A stretch of 64,000 bases of DNA. Origin: Chloroflexota bacterium (GTDB taxonomy: Bacteria; Chloroflexota; Dehalococcoidia; Lucifugimonadales; Lucifugimonadaceae). The DNA lies in the NCBI GenBank assembly GCA_018650845.1, contig JABIFF010000012.1, positions 233,455 to 297,454 of the forward strand, read 5' to 3'. Made by a program: the position numbers and the translations under genes. Within the stretch, counting starts at the first letter, position 1, and each line of letters starts with the position of its first letter. The notes under the pieces were generated by a model. That model was not told where the DNA came from and did not search any database. It was given only the letters and a program-made list of their open reading frames with translations. This document shows positions 1 to 8,934 of this stretch, in pieces.

Positions 1-866
1 GAGGCAGGCTCGCAGAAAATGCCCTCTTCTCGGGATAATCGCAAGTAAGCATCGACAATTTCGTTATCGTCGACCATGTCGATCATGCCTTCGGACTCAT
101 CTCGGGCAGCTTCGGCCTTCTCCCAGCTAGCAGGATTACCGATTCTGATCGCGGTTGCGATGGTTTCCGGCTTCAGCACCGGCTCACCTCGAACGATTGG
201 CGCTGCACCGGCCGCTTGAAAGCCCATCATTTTTGGAGTGGTTTCCGAACGGCCCAACGCCTGATATTCGTTGAAACCTTTCCAGTAGGCAGTAATATTT
301 CCGGCATTTCCAACCGGGATGCACAGCATGTCGGGAGCTTCACCGAGTTCATCGACAATTTCGAATGCGCCAGTTTTCTGACCTTCGATCCGGTATGGGT
401 TTACCGAGTTCACCAACTCGATATCCATAACTTCAACGATGCTGCGGACAGCGTTTAGTGCATCATCGAAACTGCCGTTCACAGCGAGAATACGAGCTCC
501 GTACGCCATTGCCTGAGCAAGCTTGCCAAGCGCAATTTCGCCGGCCGGAACCAGTACGAGGGTTTCGAGTTGGTATCGTGCGCCATAAGCTGCTGCCGCC
601 GCACTGGTGTTCCCAGTTGAGGCACAGATAATCCGCTTCTTGCCAGCTTCGAGAGCCTTAGCGACTGCCATAACCATGCCGCGATCTTTGAACGATCCGG
701 TTGGGTTACAGCCTTCGAGTTTGAAATAAAGATCTTTGCATCCGAGCGAATCGCCGATGCTTTGGGATCGTACAAGCGGGGTGCTTCCTTCGCCGAGTGA
801 AACCGATGGAGTGGCATCAGTGACAGGTAGAAATTCGCGATACCTATCTATTAATCCAGACTTCAT
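1..866 (-). CDS. thrC: threonine synthase (3' end outside window)
   Basis: Converts O-phosphohomoserine to threonine with PLP, in the cytoplasm. The minus-strand frame is open from 866 to the left edge (about 288 codons), so the C-terminus is missing. It carries the fold-type II PLP motif [11 protein letters not shown], whose Lys would bind PLP, then [16 protein letters not shown] and a Gly-rich IPVGNAGN phosphate-binding loop. I chose ATG at 866; an in-frame TTG at 872 lies 11 nt after AGGAG and is an equal alternative. It follows hom by 67 nt on the same strand, so the two last steps of threonine synthesis are adjacent and probably co-transcribed. Confidence 0.92.
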   Translation of the reverse strand, partial: MKSGLIDRYREFLPVTDATPSVSLGEGSTPLVRSQSIGDSLGCKDLYFKLEGCNPTGSFKDRGMVMAVAKALEAGKKRIICASTGNTSAAAAAYGARYQLETLVLVPAGEIALGKLAQAMAYGARILAVNGSFDDALNAVRSIVEVMDIELVNSVNPYRIEGQKTGAFEIVDELGEAPDMLCIPVGNAGNITAYWKGFNEYQALGRSETTPKMMGFQAAGAAPIVRGEPVLKPETIATAIRIGNPASWEKAEAARDESEGMIDMVDDNEIVDAYLRLSREEGIFCEPA

Positions 867-933
867 CGTCAACGGGAAGTACGCTCCTGATCAAGCTGAG
901 CACTTGCTCAACTACTAAACAACTAACCGAGCG

Positions 934-2250
934 TTACGCCCGATCACCATAGGTTTCTACACGCAGCAAGCTATCGAGCTCGAGAACCGTATCAAGCTCT
1001 TTGATCGCACTTACAGCACTCTGCATGTTAGCTTCTCGTGCCGGGTGAGTCATTATCACCAGATCTGCGTGACCATTCTCGATATCGGTATCTTTTTGCA
1101 GTACCGAATTGATGCTAATGTCCGCGTCGCCCAGAACTCTTGCAACATTTGCGAGCACACCGGGACGATCTGAAGCCGTCATTCGAATGTAGTACTGGCA
1201 GACGTGATCGTCCATTGAGGCAATAGAAAATGGTTCGGGCACGGAAGATGCTGAGCCGTTTGCTGGAACACCGCTGGCGATCCTAAGAACATCGCCCATT
1301 ACTGCGCTTCCAGTTGGGTTCGGTCCTGCTCCGGGACCCTGGAACCAAAGCGGTCCAACAAGATCGCCCTCGACTTCAACCGCATTCAAAACACCGTTTA
1401 CTGAAGCCATCGGCACATCGAGCGGAATTAGCGCAGGGTGAACTCGTGTAAGCAGGCCTGATTCCGCATTTGCTTGAGCAACAGCAAGCAGCTTGATTGT
1501 GTAACCAAGTTCACTTGCATAGCGGAAATCTTTGGCGTGAACCTCACGTATGCCCTCTCGATGAATTACATCGACGGGAACTTCTGTGTGGTACGCCAAT
1601 CGAGCAAGTACAGATATTTTGTACAAAGCGTCGAATCCGTCGACATCAGCCGTAGGGTCGGACTCGGCATATCCAAGCGACTGCGCTTCTGAAAGCACAT
1701 CGTTGAAATCAGCACCTTCGTGCGCCATTTTCGTCAGGATGAAATTCGTTGTGCCGTTGATGATTCCACGAAGGCTCTGAATTCTGTTCGCAGTCAGATC
1801 ATTCATAAGTGGTCCGATGATCGGAATGCCACCTGCAACGCTTGCTTCATAGAAAAGATGAACGTTGTTTTCAGCTGCAGTAGCGAGCAGTTCGCTGCCA
1901 CGTTTGGCCATTACTTCCTTGTTGGCAGTAACGACATGCTGGCCAGCTTTGAGCGCGCTGGTGATGTAATCGAATGCGGGATCAACGCCGCCCATGAGTT
2001 CGACGACGATGTCGACATCGGGGTTTGCAATTACGCTATCGAGATTTGTAGAAATGGCCGATGTATCAAGATCGACGTCGCGCTTGCGAGAAGCATCTCG
2101 CACGACGGCTGCCACTACGTTGAGAGGAATACTTGGGTCTTCAGCCCGGTGGCGTTCGATAACGGCTTTTGCCACCGCAGTACCGACGACTCCGAGCCCT
2201 AACAGGCCGACACCCATACCGTTTTCGTTCGACCGTGCAGATGAACTCAT
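934..2250 (-). CDS. hom: homoserine dehydrogenase with C-terminal ACT domain
   Basis: Reduces aspartate semialdehyde to homoserine, the branch point to threonine and methionine. The 438 residues show an NAD(P)-binding GLGVVG near residues 18-23, the TANKEVMA segment near 110 with the conserved Lys, INGTTNFIL near 167 and a C-terminal ACT domain from about 355 (YYIRMTASDRPGVLANVARV), as in the long bacterial form. The ACT domain implies feedback control, usually by threonine (family knowledge). Its ATG lies 2 nt after the stop of the PpiC-like gene, so translation is probably coupled. Confidence 0.95.
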   Translation of the reverse strand: MSSSARSNENGMGVGLLGLGVVGTAVAKAVIERHRAEDPSIPLNVVAAVVRDASRKRDVDLDTSAISTNLDSVIANPDVDIVVELMGGVDPAFDYITSALKAGQHVVTANKEVMAKRGSELLATAAENNVHLFYEASVAGGIPIIGPLMNDLTANRIQSLRGIINGTTNFILTKMAHEGADFNDVLSEAQSLGYAESDPTADVDGFDALYKISVLARLAYHTEVPVDVIHREGIREVHAKDFRYASELGYTIKLLAVAQANAESGLLTRVHPALIPLDVPMASVNGVLNAVEVEGDLVGPLWFQGPGAGPNPTGSAVMGDVLRIASGVPANGSASSVPEPFSIASMDDHVCQYYIRMTASDRPGVLANVARVLGDADISINSVLQKDTDIENGHADLVIMTHPAREANMQSAVSAIKELDTVLELDSLLRVETYGDRA

Positions 2251-2252
2251 CG

Positions 2253-3482
2253 TTATGGTCCGACCGAAGGCAGGTTTCCGGCACCAAATGGAACCGGCGT
2301 TGGTGTTGGGATTAGTGCTGAAAGTCGTACCTGAGCATTCACCCAGTCGAAGATGGCACTATCGAGAACCATGTGAAGATCAAAGGCCTTGCGTTCTTCG
2401 TTGAAGAAGATAGTCATGCCACGAGTAGTGAGTGCTTCGAAATTTTCCTCGTCCACTTCACGAGCGTCTTGGACTTCCGCAACGACTAGGTAGCTCCACC
2501 AGTTGTTCTCTTCGTCGAAACGAGGAGTGCTTGGTGTGCGGACTGGTAGAAGGCGGTTGCCGTCTCCATCCAATCCAAACATCAAAGCGTCGAATTCTGG
2601 TGATATGCCAAACGGCGCCCATCCACGATCACCGAAGTCACGCCTGACATTCGGATCTTCAGAATGGTTGAGCGCAACTGTATCGATAGGCGTTCCAGCG
2701 GCAAGATCACGTTCGATTGCCAAACGGCCTTCGAAATCGCCATTCAATTTAACAATTTCGTACAGGTGTACCTGAGCTTGAACACGCGGAATGGTGTCGG
2801 CAACTACAGTTCGTAGTCGCTCTTTAAACATGCTCTTTCGGATGAAATCCCGGAATACTTCTTCATCTATACCGATGCGATGGATGAACTGGCGGCGAGC
2901 CTCTTCAACGTTGTCTTTGTATTCCTTTGATTCTCGTTCGGCGACTGTTACAGCCACGAAACCAAGAATCGAATCCAAACGTTCATCAACTTCTTCAGCA
3001 GAGACCGTGATTCCGTTTCGGGGAGCGAGTTGGAACGCCAGTTCGTTTTCTTGCAGAGTCTGCAAAGCATCGAACAACGAGTTGCCGATCTCGAACGGAA
3101 CACCCAAGTTTTCGCTCATTCGCTGGTTGAAGCGAATGAAGTTGACTACGTCACCGCGGGAGTACTCAGTGTCTTCTACCCGTAGAGCTAGCTCACGTGG
3201 AGGGAACACATAGTTCTGGAAGTAGGCGTAAACCGGAATAGCCAGCAGGCCGATGAGAACAACCAAAGCGACGATAATGAACGGCCGCGTTTTGACTTGG
3301 AACGTGCGTTTGTCAGCCACCATCTGGCGACGGGTTTTAGCCCCGCGCACAGTGATACTGCGCTGACCAGCCTGGTAATCGGGAATCGGTGTTCCGACCT
3401 CCGAAGGCTGACCCTGCTCAGGTGTCTCAGCGTTCTCTTGGTTACGGTCTTCGGTTGAGTCTGTGGTGTCTTCTGTGGACAT
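2253..3482 (-). CDS. membrane-anchored PpiC/SurA-like peptidyl-prolyl isomerase
   Basis: Probable extracytoplasmic folding factor. The 409 residues start with a charged, Glu/Gln-rich cytoplasmic segment of about 65 residues, then one membrane helix (IIVALVVLIGLLAIPVYAYF, about 69-88), a SurA_N-like helical region, and a parvulin-like stretch at about 235-350 (VHLYEIVKLNGD ... ALNHSEDPNVRRDFGDRGWAPFG), ending in a Pro/Thr-rich tail. The rotamase core matches the family only loosely, so activity is not assured. It sits between rpsR and hom on the minus strand. The start has no strong Shine-Dalgarno sequence. Confidence 0.75.
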   Translation of the reverse strand: MSTEDTTDSTEDRNQENAETPEQGQPSEVGTPIPDYQAGQRSITVRGAKTRRQMVADKRTFQVKTRPFIIVALVVLIGLLAIPVYAYFQNYVFPPRELALRVEDTEYSRGDVVNFIRFNQRMSENLGVPFEIGNSLFDALQTLQENELAFQLAPRNGITVSAEEVDERLDSILGFVAVTVAERESKEYKDNVEEARRQFIHRIGIDEEVFRDFIRKSMFKERLRTVVADTIPRVQAQVHLYEIVKLNGDFEGRLAIERDLAAGTPIDTVALNHSEDPNVRRDFGDRGWAPFGISPEFDALMFGLDGDGNRLLPVRTPSTPRFDEENNWWSYLVVAEVQDAREVDEENFEALTTRGMTIFFNEERKAFDLHMVLDSAIFDWVNAQVRLSALIPTPTPVPFGAGNLPSVGP

Positions 3483-3567
3483 TTTCGGCGCTTGCTAATG
3501 CTGCGGCCGGAGTCACATAAATAGCGAGCACCGGCCTTACTAACGTAGAACTGTCAGCTAGAAGAGA

Positions 3568-4116
3568 CTACTTGTCTTCTTCGTCGGAGCTTTCAGCTTC
3601 GACTTCTTCTGCCCCGTCTTCTTCGGGAGCGTCAGATGCCTCATCAGTTGAAACGTCTTCGGCAGGTGCCTCGGTTTCCTCTGATTCAGTTTCTTCTTCT
3701 GCAACTTCGGATTCTTCAGCAGCGGCTTCGGCTACTGGAGCATCTTCAGTCACTTCTGCAGTTTCAGCTGCTTCAGTCGACTCAGTTGCTTCGTCGTTAG
3801 TTGTTTCTTCATCTTCGTCAGAAATCTTGCTGGTCGATACTGTTCCAGTAACCCTGAGGTGATCTGGAGCGTAAGGAAGCAATGCAAGGTGACGAGCACG
3901 CTTGATAGCGGTGGTTAGGTTTCGCTGGCACTTGGCGCAGTTACCCTGTTTTTTACCGGCTTCAATGCGACCGCGGTCGGTGATGAAACGTCGGATGCTT
4001 GAAACATCTTTGTAATCAACAGTGCTTTCCTTGCAGAAGCACTGACGACGTCGTCGGCCTCCGCGTCGGAATGGTGGGCGGCTTCCACCGGCTTGTGGTG
4101 TTCGGGGGGTTGTCAT
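3568..4116 (-). CDS. rpsR: 30S ribosomal protein S18 with long acidic C-terminal tail
   Basis: Residues 1 to about 92 are a normal S18: Arg-rich N-terminus, then DYKDVSSIRRFITDRGRI and a basic C-terminal helix. Four cysteines (CFC and CAKC) suggest a zinc-binding form. S18 is usually 70-90 residues; this one has 182, because about 90 further residues made almost only of Glu, Asp, Ala, Ser, Thr and Val follow the domain with no stop or frame change. The start ATG has GAGG 6 nt upstream. Neighbours ssb and rpsF are the classic rpsF-ssb-rpsR order. The tail role is unknown. Confidence 0.93.
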   Translation of the reverse strand: MTTPRTPQAGGSRPPFRRGGRRRRQCFCKESTVDYKDVSSIRRFITDRGRIEAGKKQGNCAKCQRNLTTAIKRARHLALLPYAPDHLRVTGTVSTSKISDEDEETTNDEATESTEAAETAEVTEDAPVAEAAAEESEVAEEETESEETEAPAEDVSTDEASDAPEEDGAEEVEAESSDEEDK

Positions 4117-4183
4117 TTTTTACCTCGCGGAAAGGACAGTGGAGCGACCTAGCAACATGCCAGATTCATTCCAAAGGAAACTG

Positions 4184-4660
4184 CTACCAGGGCAGTTCCT
4201 CCACGTCTTCAGATGGGTTATTTGCAGCAGGAGCCTGTTGACCCGATGGGGCTTGTTGGCCCTGAGGAGCCGAAGCACCTGCTGAATAAGATTGGGCTTC
4301 CGGCGGCGCGCCGGCTCCCGTTGATTCACCGCCAGGAGAGTCAAGGAATACAACCTTGAACGCTCGTACTTCTAGCGATGTGCGGGCTTCACCGGAATTG
4401 CTTGTGTACTGACGAGTCGATAATCGACCATCAACAAACACTCGGCGTCCCTTTGCCAGATACTGATTTACAGACTCTGCCTGTCGTTCCCAAGCCGTAA
4501 CTCGGAACCATTCGGTATCGTCTGTCCACTCGCCATTCTGATCTCGCCGGCTGTTGTTCACAGCAAGGCTAAAACTTGTGACGGGCGTACCGCTGGGCGT
4601 GTAACGCATTTCAGGATCGTTACCTGCCCGACCTATTAGGAGTATCTGATTAAGACTCAA
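4184..4660 (-). CDS. ssb: single-stranded DNA-binding protein
   Basis: Coats single-stranded DNA in replication and repair. The 158 residues have an OB fold at 1 to about 105 (LNQILLIGRAGNDPEMRYTPSG, VSF-type core TSFSLAVNN, WFRVTAWERQAE), then a Gly/Ala/Gln/Pro-rich linker and an acidic tip ending EDVEELPW. The tip normally reads DDDIPF and recruits partners; here the final aromatic is Trp. The start is TTG at 4660, with GGATGA about 7 nt upstream. It lies between rpsF and rpsR, the standard order. Confidence 0.95.
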   Translation of the reverse strand: MSLNQILLIGRAGNDPEMRYTPSGTPVTSFSLAVNNSRRDQNGEWTDDTEWFRVTAWERQAESVNQYLAKGRRVFVDGRLSTRQYTSNSGEARTSLEVRAFKVVFLDSPGGESTGAGAPPEAQSYSAGASAPQGQQAPSGQQAPAANNPSEDVEELPW

Positions 4661-4702
4661 TTGATATTCATCCGTGAATAATGCCTAGCTAAAAGCCAGA
4701 CT

Positions 4703-5020
4703 TTACTCGGCTGCTTCTTCTACGACAACTGGCTTGATCTCATCGCGAACGAGGAGATGACGAATGATCGACTGATCAGCGCCAATTGCGTGCTCTAACT
4801 CAGGAGCCTTTGCACCATCGATTTCGAAGTTCGCCTGAAGGTAGTAGCCCTCAGTGTTCTTCTGGATCGGGTATGCCAGAGTGCGCTTGCCCCAGACATC
4901 TGTGCCTGAAACTTCGCCACCTGCATCGCTTACAAGCGATGTAATTTTATCTACGGATCCGGTAGCCTGCTCTTCGTCAGTCTCGCTACCGAGAATCCAA
5001 ACCAATTCGTACTTTCTCAA
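4703..5020 (-). CDS. rpsF: 30S ribosomal protein S6
   Basis: Binds S18 in the platform of the small subunit. Homology starts at the residues read as RKYELVWILGSE, so I place the start at the TTG at 5020, giving 105 residues, close to the family's usual 95-100. The longer frame to 5236 would run into the glyA coding region and add 72 residues unlike S6. Later conserved parts are GGEVSGTDVWGKRTLAYPI and GYYLQANFEIDG; the protein ends in an acidic EEAAE. A weak GGTGA precedes the start. It follows glyA by 133 nt and precedes ssb by 42 nt. Confidence 0.93.
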   Translation of the reverse strand: MRKYELVWILGSETDEEQATGSVDKITSLVSDAGGEVSGTDVWGKRTLAYPIQKNTEGYYLQANFEIDGAKAPELEHAIGADQSIIRHLLVRDEIKPVVVEEAAE

Positions 5021-5153
5021 CGATTCACCGTGTTCTTCTAAATTTGCGCGAAACCGATTCAGTCTATCACGCAATTGCCGTCCGTCAGCCCCTATTTTCA
5101 CAGTTGCCGACGCTAGTTCCAAGTCAGTTGTCTCATAACCACGAATAAGTGGG

Positions 5154-6398
5154 CTAGGAGTCGAGACCCGGCACCGGGAATTTTGCCGCAAATTTTGCGA
5201 CTTCAGTACCCAATTTTGCCAGTGCCGACTCATCATCGTGCGCCTTTACGGCCTCGAGAATGTACCCAGCAACGTTCTCCATATCGCCGACTTTCATCTC
5301 ACGTGAAGTCAGTGCCGGCGTGCCGATTCGAATACCGGATGTAACCATCGGTGATTCTGGATCGAATGGAATAGTGTTCTTGTTTACAACCAACCCAGCG
5401 GAAATAAGCGCAGCTTCGGCGTCTTTACCCGTGAGACCTATCGAACGTGTGTCGACAAGCATCATGTGGTTCTCCGTGCCACCCGCAACGATTCGCAAGC
5501 CACCGGCGGCGAGCCCGCTCGCCAACGCTTTCGAGTTCTGAACTACCTGGTGTGCGTAGTTTTTGAACTCAGGCTGCATCGCCTCTTTGTATGCGACAGC
5601 TTTTCCAGCAATAGCGTGCTCCATCGGACCACCCTGCATGTTTGGGAACACTGCCGAGTTGTACTTTCGACGGAATTTCTTCTTAGTGAGCGCCATTGCT
5701 CCACGTGGACCACGAAGGGTTTTGTGAGTGGTGCTAGTTACGATATCTGCGTACTCGACTGGAGACTCATGCGCCCCACCAGCGATCAGGCCAGCAATGT
5801 GCGCCATGTCGACTAGTAAGTAGGCTCCAACAGCATCGGCAATCTCGCGGAAGCGCTTGAAATCGATTGCCATTGGGTAAGCGGTGTAGCCAGCAATGAT
5901 GATCTTGGGTTTGAACTCTTCCGCCTGTTGCTGAACCGTGTCGTAGTTGAGCGCTTCGGTGTCGGGATCAACGCCATAGTGACCAAACTCGTAAAGCTTG
6001 CCCGAGAAGTTGACTGGCGATCCGTGGGTCAGGTGACCACCGTGATCTAGCGACATTGCCATAATGCGATCACCGGGATCTACAAGCGTGAAGAATGCAG
6101 CCATGTTTGCTTGCGAACCTGAATGCGGTTGCACGTTGGCATGCTCGGCACCAAAAAGTTCTTTGGCACGGTCGATGGCAAGCTGCTCACTTATGTCGAC
6201 GTTTTCACAGCCGGCGTAGTAGCGACGCCCCGGGTAACCCTCGGCGTACTTATTGGTCAGAACCGATCCACCAGTTTCAAGCACTGCTGCACTGGTGTAG
6301 TTCTCTGACGCGATCATCACCAGTTGATCTCGCTGACGTCGCTGTTCGTTCTCTATTACTTTTGCGATTTCAGGATCAAAAGTGGCAATTGCCGACAT
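5154..6398 (-). CDS. glyA: serine hydroxymethyltransferase
   Basis: Interconverts serine and glycine with tetrahydrofolate, using PLP. The protein has 414 residues from ATG 6398, which has GGAG 5 nt upstream; an extra eight-codon extension to 6422 is less likely. Family blocks are MIASENYTSAAVLETGGSVLTNKYAEGYPG-like N-terminus, VDMAHIAGLIAGG, and STTHKTLRGPRG, with the PLP Lys in THK. Length matches the family. It heads the minus-strand housekeeping run. The 297-nt gap up to the divergent PIG-L gene at 6696 must hold both promoters; I could not pick convincing boxes there. Confidence 0.97.
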   Translation of the reverse strand: MSAIATFDPEIAKVIENEQRRQRDQLVMIASENYTSAAVLETGGSVLTNKYAEGYPGRRYYAGCENVDISEQLAIDRAKELFGAEHANVQPHSGSQANMAAFFTLVDPGDRIMAMSLDHGGHLTHGSPVNFSGKLYEFGHYGVDPDTEALNYDTVQQQAEEFKPKIIIAGYTAYPMAIDFKRFREIADAVGAYLLVDMAHIAGLIAGGAHESPVEYADIVTSTTHKTLRGPRGAMALTKKKFRRKYNSAVFPNMQGGPMEHAIAGKAVAYKEAMQPEFKNYAHQVVQNSKALASGLAAGGLRIVAGGTENHMMLVDTRSIGLTGKDAEAALISAGLVVNKNTIPFDPESPMVTSGIRIGTPALTSREMKVGDMENVAGYILEAVKAHDDESALAKLGTEVAKFAAKFPVPGLDS

Positions 6399-6695
6399 GG
6401 GATCTCCGATACAACGTTGCATACGCCGAGACGCAGCAACACTGTGGGTAACTATCGATAAATAAATGAATCAAAGGGCTCGAATCAAGCCCAAATGCAT
6501 GCACAGCTTAAAAGTTTATAGCCGAGAGCAAATATTCGCCGCATTTCCGTTAACAAAGACTCAACTTTGCCTAATGTTCGAACGAATTCCTACCGATGCC
6601 GGCTACGACGCTAGTTATGATGTGTTGCCTAAAGCATCGTGCATTACTTGTTTTATGGCTTATTGCCCTACTTATTGCCCTGACAGGGAGAATTC

Positions 6696-7448
6696 ATGAC
6701 ATACCCATTTTCGACACCACATGAGGTGACGAAATACGAAATCTTCGATGAAGTGCCAAAACGAGCGATGGTAATTTTCGCTCATCCTGATGACGCGGAA
6801 ATCGGAGCCGGGGCAACAGCCGCACATTGGGCAGCCAAAGGCACTGAGATCACATACGTGCAGTGCACCACCGGCAGTAGCGGTAGCAACGATGTTGAGA
6901 TGACTTCCGAGCGAATCGTTGGCATTCGCGCCGCCGAACAACGAGCCGCCGCAGACGCGATTGGCGTCGGCGATATCGTCGTTCTCGATCACCCAGACGG
7001 AGAACTTGAAGCCGACCGAGTATTTTTAGGCGAGGTTGTTCACGCTATTCGTAAGTACCGACCAGAAGTGGTGTTTACTCACGACCAGCACCGCATCAAC
7101 GGATTCCAGCACCGTGATCATCGACACGTCGGGATCACCGTGCAAGATGCGGTCTATCCGTATGCCCGTGACCACCTACACTTTCCTGAACAGTTGGTAG
7201 ACGGCGTGGAGCCTTATAAGGTGAAGCACTTGATGTTTTGGGGAACTGACAGCCCGGACGTACTGGTTGATGTATCCGATGCAGTCGATACAAAAATCAA
7301 TGCTCTTGCCAAGCACGAAAGCCAACTTCCCGGACTCTCGTTCGGATCGGACATGGATCTTCGTATGCGAGCACGCCACACCGAGGCAGCCACTGGCTAC
7401 GGCTTCGAGTACGGTGAAACCTTTCGACGATTAACAGCCCGTACCTAA
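6696..7448 (+). CDS. PIG-L (LmbE) family deacetylase
   Basis: Zinc-dependent N-acetylglucosamine-type deacetylase fold, 250 residues. The family metal motif AHPDDAEIGAGA is near residues 29-40 and a His-rich HRDHRHVG near 138-145 supplies the further ligand. The start ATG has GGGAG 6 nt upstream. In known members the substrates are GlcNAc-linked compounds (bacillithiol or mycothiol precursors, lipid-linked sugars, antibiotics); which applies here cannot be told. It is followed 33 nt later by a CpsB-like PHP phosphatase on the same strand, which may point to a sugar or polysaccharide role. Confidence 0.9.
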   Translation: MTYPFSTPHEVTKYEIFDEVPKRAMVIFAHPDDAEIGAGATAAHWAAKGTEITYVQCTTGSSGSNDVEMTSERIVGIRAAEQRAAADAIGVGDIVVLDHPDGELEADRVFLGEVVHAIRKYRPEVVFTHDQHRINGFQHRDHRHVGITVQDAVYPYARDHLHFPEQLVDGVEPYKVKHLMFWGTDSPDVLVDVSDAVDTKINALAKHESQLPGLSFGSDMDLRMRARHTEAATGYGFEYGETFRRLTART

Positions 7449-7481
7449 AGCTAAAACGCACAACTGAAAGCCTGTAAATAG

Positions 7482-8372
7482 TTGCCTCGAGTCGACATTC
7501 ACGCTCACATACTGCCCGGTTTGGACGATGGTCCGACAACGGTTGAAGAAAGCCTAGCGATGGCTCGCATGGCTGCGCGTGATGGCACTGACGTAATCGT
7601 TGCGACTCCACATCATCGTGACATGGAGCTTGAGCATCAGTCAGGCAGGATCGTTAGAGAACTTGCCGACACGATTAATGCCGCTCTGCGTAGCGATTCG
7701 GCACGTCGCAACGCACCACGTGTAAGAATTTTCACGGGCATGATGTACCGACTCGACGATTCACTACCTGATCTCGTCGACTCTGAGAGTGCGGTGACTC
7801 TGAACAGAACTCGGTTCCTGCTAGTTGAAGCACCGTATAACCGACTCCCCACCTACGCAGAGGAAGTACTGAGTCGATTGCTTACCCAGCGACTCGTGCC
7901 GGTTCTTGCGCACCCTGAACGAAATATCGAGTTCCAAAGAGATCCGAAGCGACTAAAAATTCTCGTCGATGATGGAGTTATCGTCCAAATCGCAGCGGGA
8001 AGCATCACGGGTCTGAACGGAACGAATGCTAGACGAGCAGCAGAACAGTTCATCAGGCGGGGAATCGTTCACGTCGTGGCATCTGAGATGCACAGCGAAC
8101 GAGCTCCTCGGTCGCCGATTATGAGCGAAGCGTTCGAAATAGTTTCAGAACTTATTGGCGATCAGGAAGCGATCGATCTGTTCGAAACTAATCCTGACAT
8201 GATCCTAGAAGGTCGCTCTCCACAACTACGAGAACGTGCAGCAGGCCCCCGGTTCCGTCGAAGCTGGATGCGTATGCCACGAATCCAGATCAACAATCCG
8301 TTCCCCGAACGGACCACTCGAAAGTGGCAACGGAGATACAGGCGCGCTAAGCGGCTGACAGGCCGCGTATAA
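7482..8372 (+). CDS. CpsB/CapC-like PHP-domain tyrosine phosphatase
   Basis: PHP metallohydrolase of the type that dephosphorylates capsule-synthesis tyrosine kinases. From TTG at 7482 the 296-residue protein opens with VDIHAHILPGLDDGP, the family signature with the first metal ligands, then VATPHHRD near 46 and LAHPERN near 139. About 70 C-terminal residues are very basic (many Arg and Trp), beyond the usual domain of about 250. No capsule kinase or glycosyltransferase lies nearby, so the substrate is open. The gene overlaps the convergent PAP2-like gene tail to tail by 26 nt. Confidence 0.85.
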   Translation: MPRVDIHAHILPGLDDGPTTVEESLAMARMAARDGTDVIVATPHHRDMELEHQSGRIVRELADTINAALRSDSARRNAPRVRIFTGMMYRLDDSLPDLVDSESAVTLNRTRFLLVEAPYNRLPTYAEEVLSRLLTQRLVPVLAHPERNIEFQRDPKRLKILVDDGVIVQIAAGSITGLNGTNARRAAEQFIRRGIVHVVASEMHSERAPRSPIMSEAFEIVSELIGDQEAIDLFETNPDMILEGRSPQLRERAAGPRFRRSWMRMPRIQINNPFPERTTRKWQRRYRRAKRLTGRV

Positions 8373-8934
8373 GCCGCACGAAACTTGTGATCATCGGTTC
8401 AAGGAATCGCCTGAAGTAAGTCGTGAATCCGTAAATGGCTATGCCGACTACTGCTCCGCCCACAATGTCGCTCGGATAGAAAACTCCGGCATAAAGCCGT
8501 GAGAACCCGAACAGGCTTGCGGCTGCAAACATCCACCATCCGAATTTCCTGTTGATCGTCCACGCTGCAGTTGCGGCTGCAAAGCCAACAGCAACAGGGT
8601 TTGCCGGAAATGAAGGATCGGTTGGCGGATAGAAAAGCAGGTTTAGCTGATCGCCATGCTCGACGAAGGGGCGGGGTCGCTCAAGCGTGATGTTGAACAA
8701 CCACACCACGACGTTGGAGATTGAAAGTGCGCTGATGCCCACCAGCATTGTTAACTGGTACATCACTCGCTGTGCTGGCGTTTTTCCTGAGAACCACAAT
8801 CCAAACATTCCGAGTGAGAACACGAGTGGCATCAGATAATCGCTGGCGACTATGCGCATTAGGTCATCGAATATTTTAATGTTGCCTGACAGGCCGTTTA
8901 GCCAAATGACGATGCTCGTATCGAGAGAGTTCAC
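8347..8934 (-). CDS. PAP2-like membrane protein lacking catalytic residues
   Basis: Six-helix integral membrane protein of 195 residues with the PAP2 (type 2 phosphatidate phosphatase) layout. The three family motifs can be aligned but are altered: the first reads NITLERPRP (Lys replaced), the second PSFPANPVAVG where PSGH is expected, and the third SRLYAGVFYPSD, where the catalytic His is Phe. Arg and Asp of motif three remain. As both histidines are absent, I infer a non-catalytic or altered relative. Its ATG overlaps the stop of the upstream membrane gene (ATGA), so the two are translationally coupled. Confidence 0.8.
   Translation of the reverse strand: MNSLDTSIVIWLNGLSGNIKIFDDLMRIVASDYLMPLVFSLGMFGLWFSGKTPAQRVMYQLTMLVGISALSISNVVVWLFNITLERPRPFVEHGDQLNLLFYPPTDPSFPANPVAVGFAAATAAWTINRKFGWWMFAAASLFGFSRLYAGVFYPSDIVGGAVVGIAIYGFTTYFRRFLEPMITSFVRLIRGLSAA

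Noticed and set aside
3572..3862. Plus-strand Ser/Ala-rich frame opposite rpsR
   Set aside because: It is the antisense shadow of the acidic S18 tail; no ribosome-binding site.
4703..5236. 177-residue frame for S6
   Set aside because: The first 72 residues overlap glyA and do not resemble S6; TTG 5020 gives a normal-sized protein.
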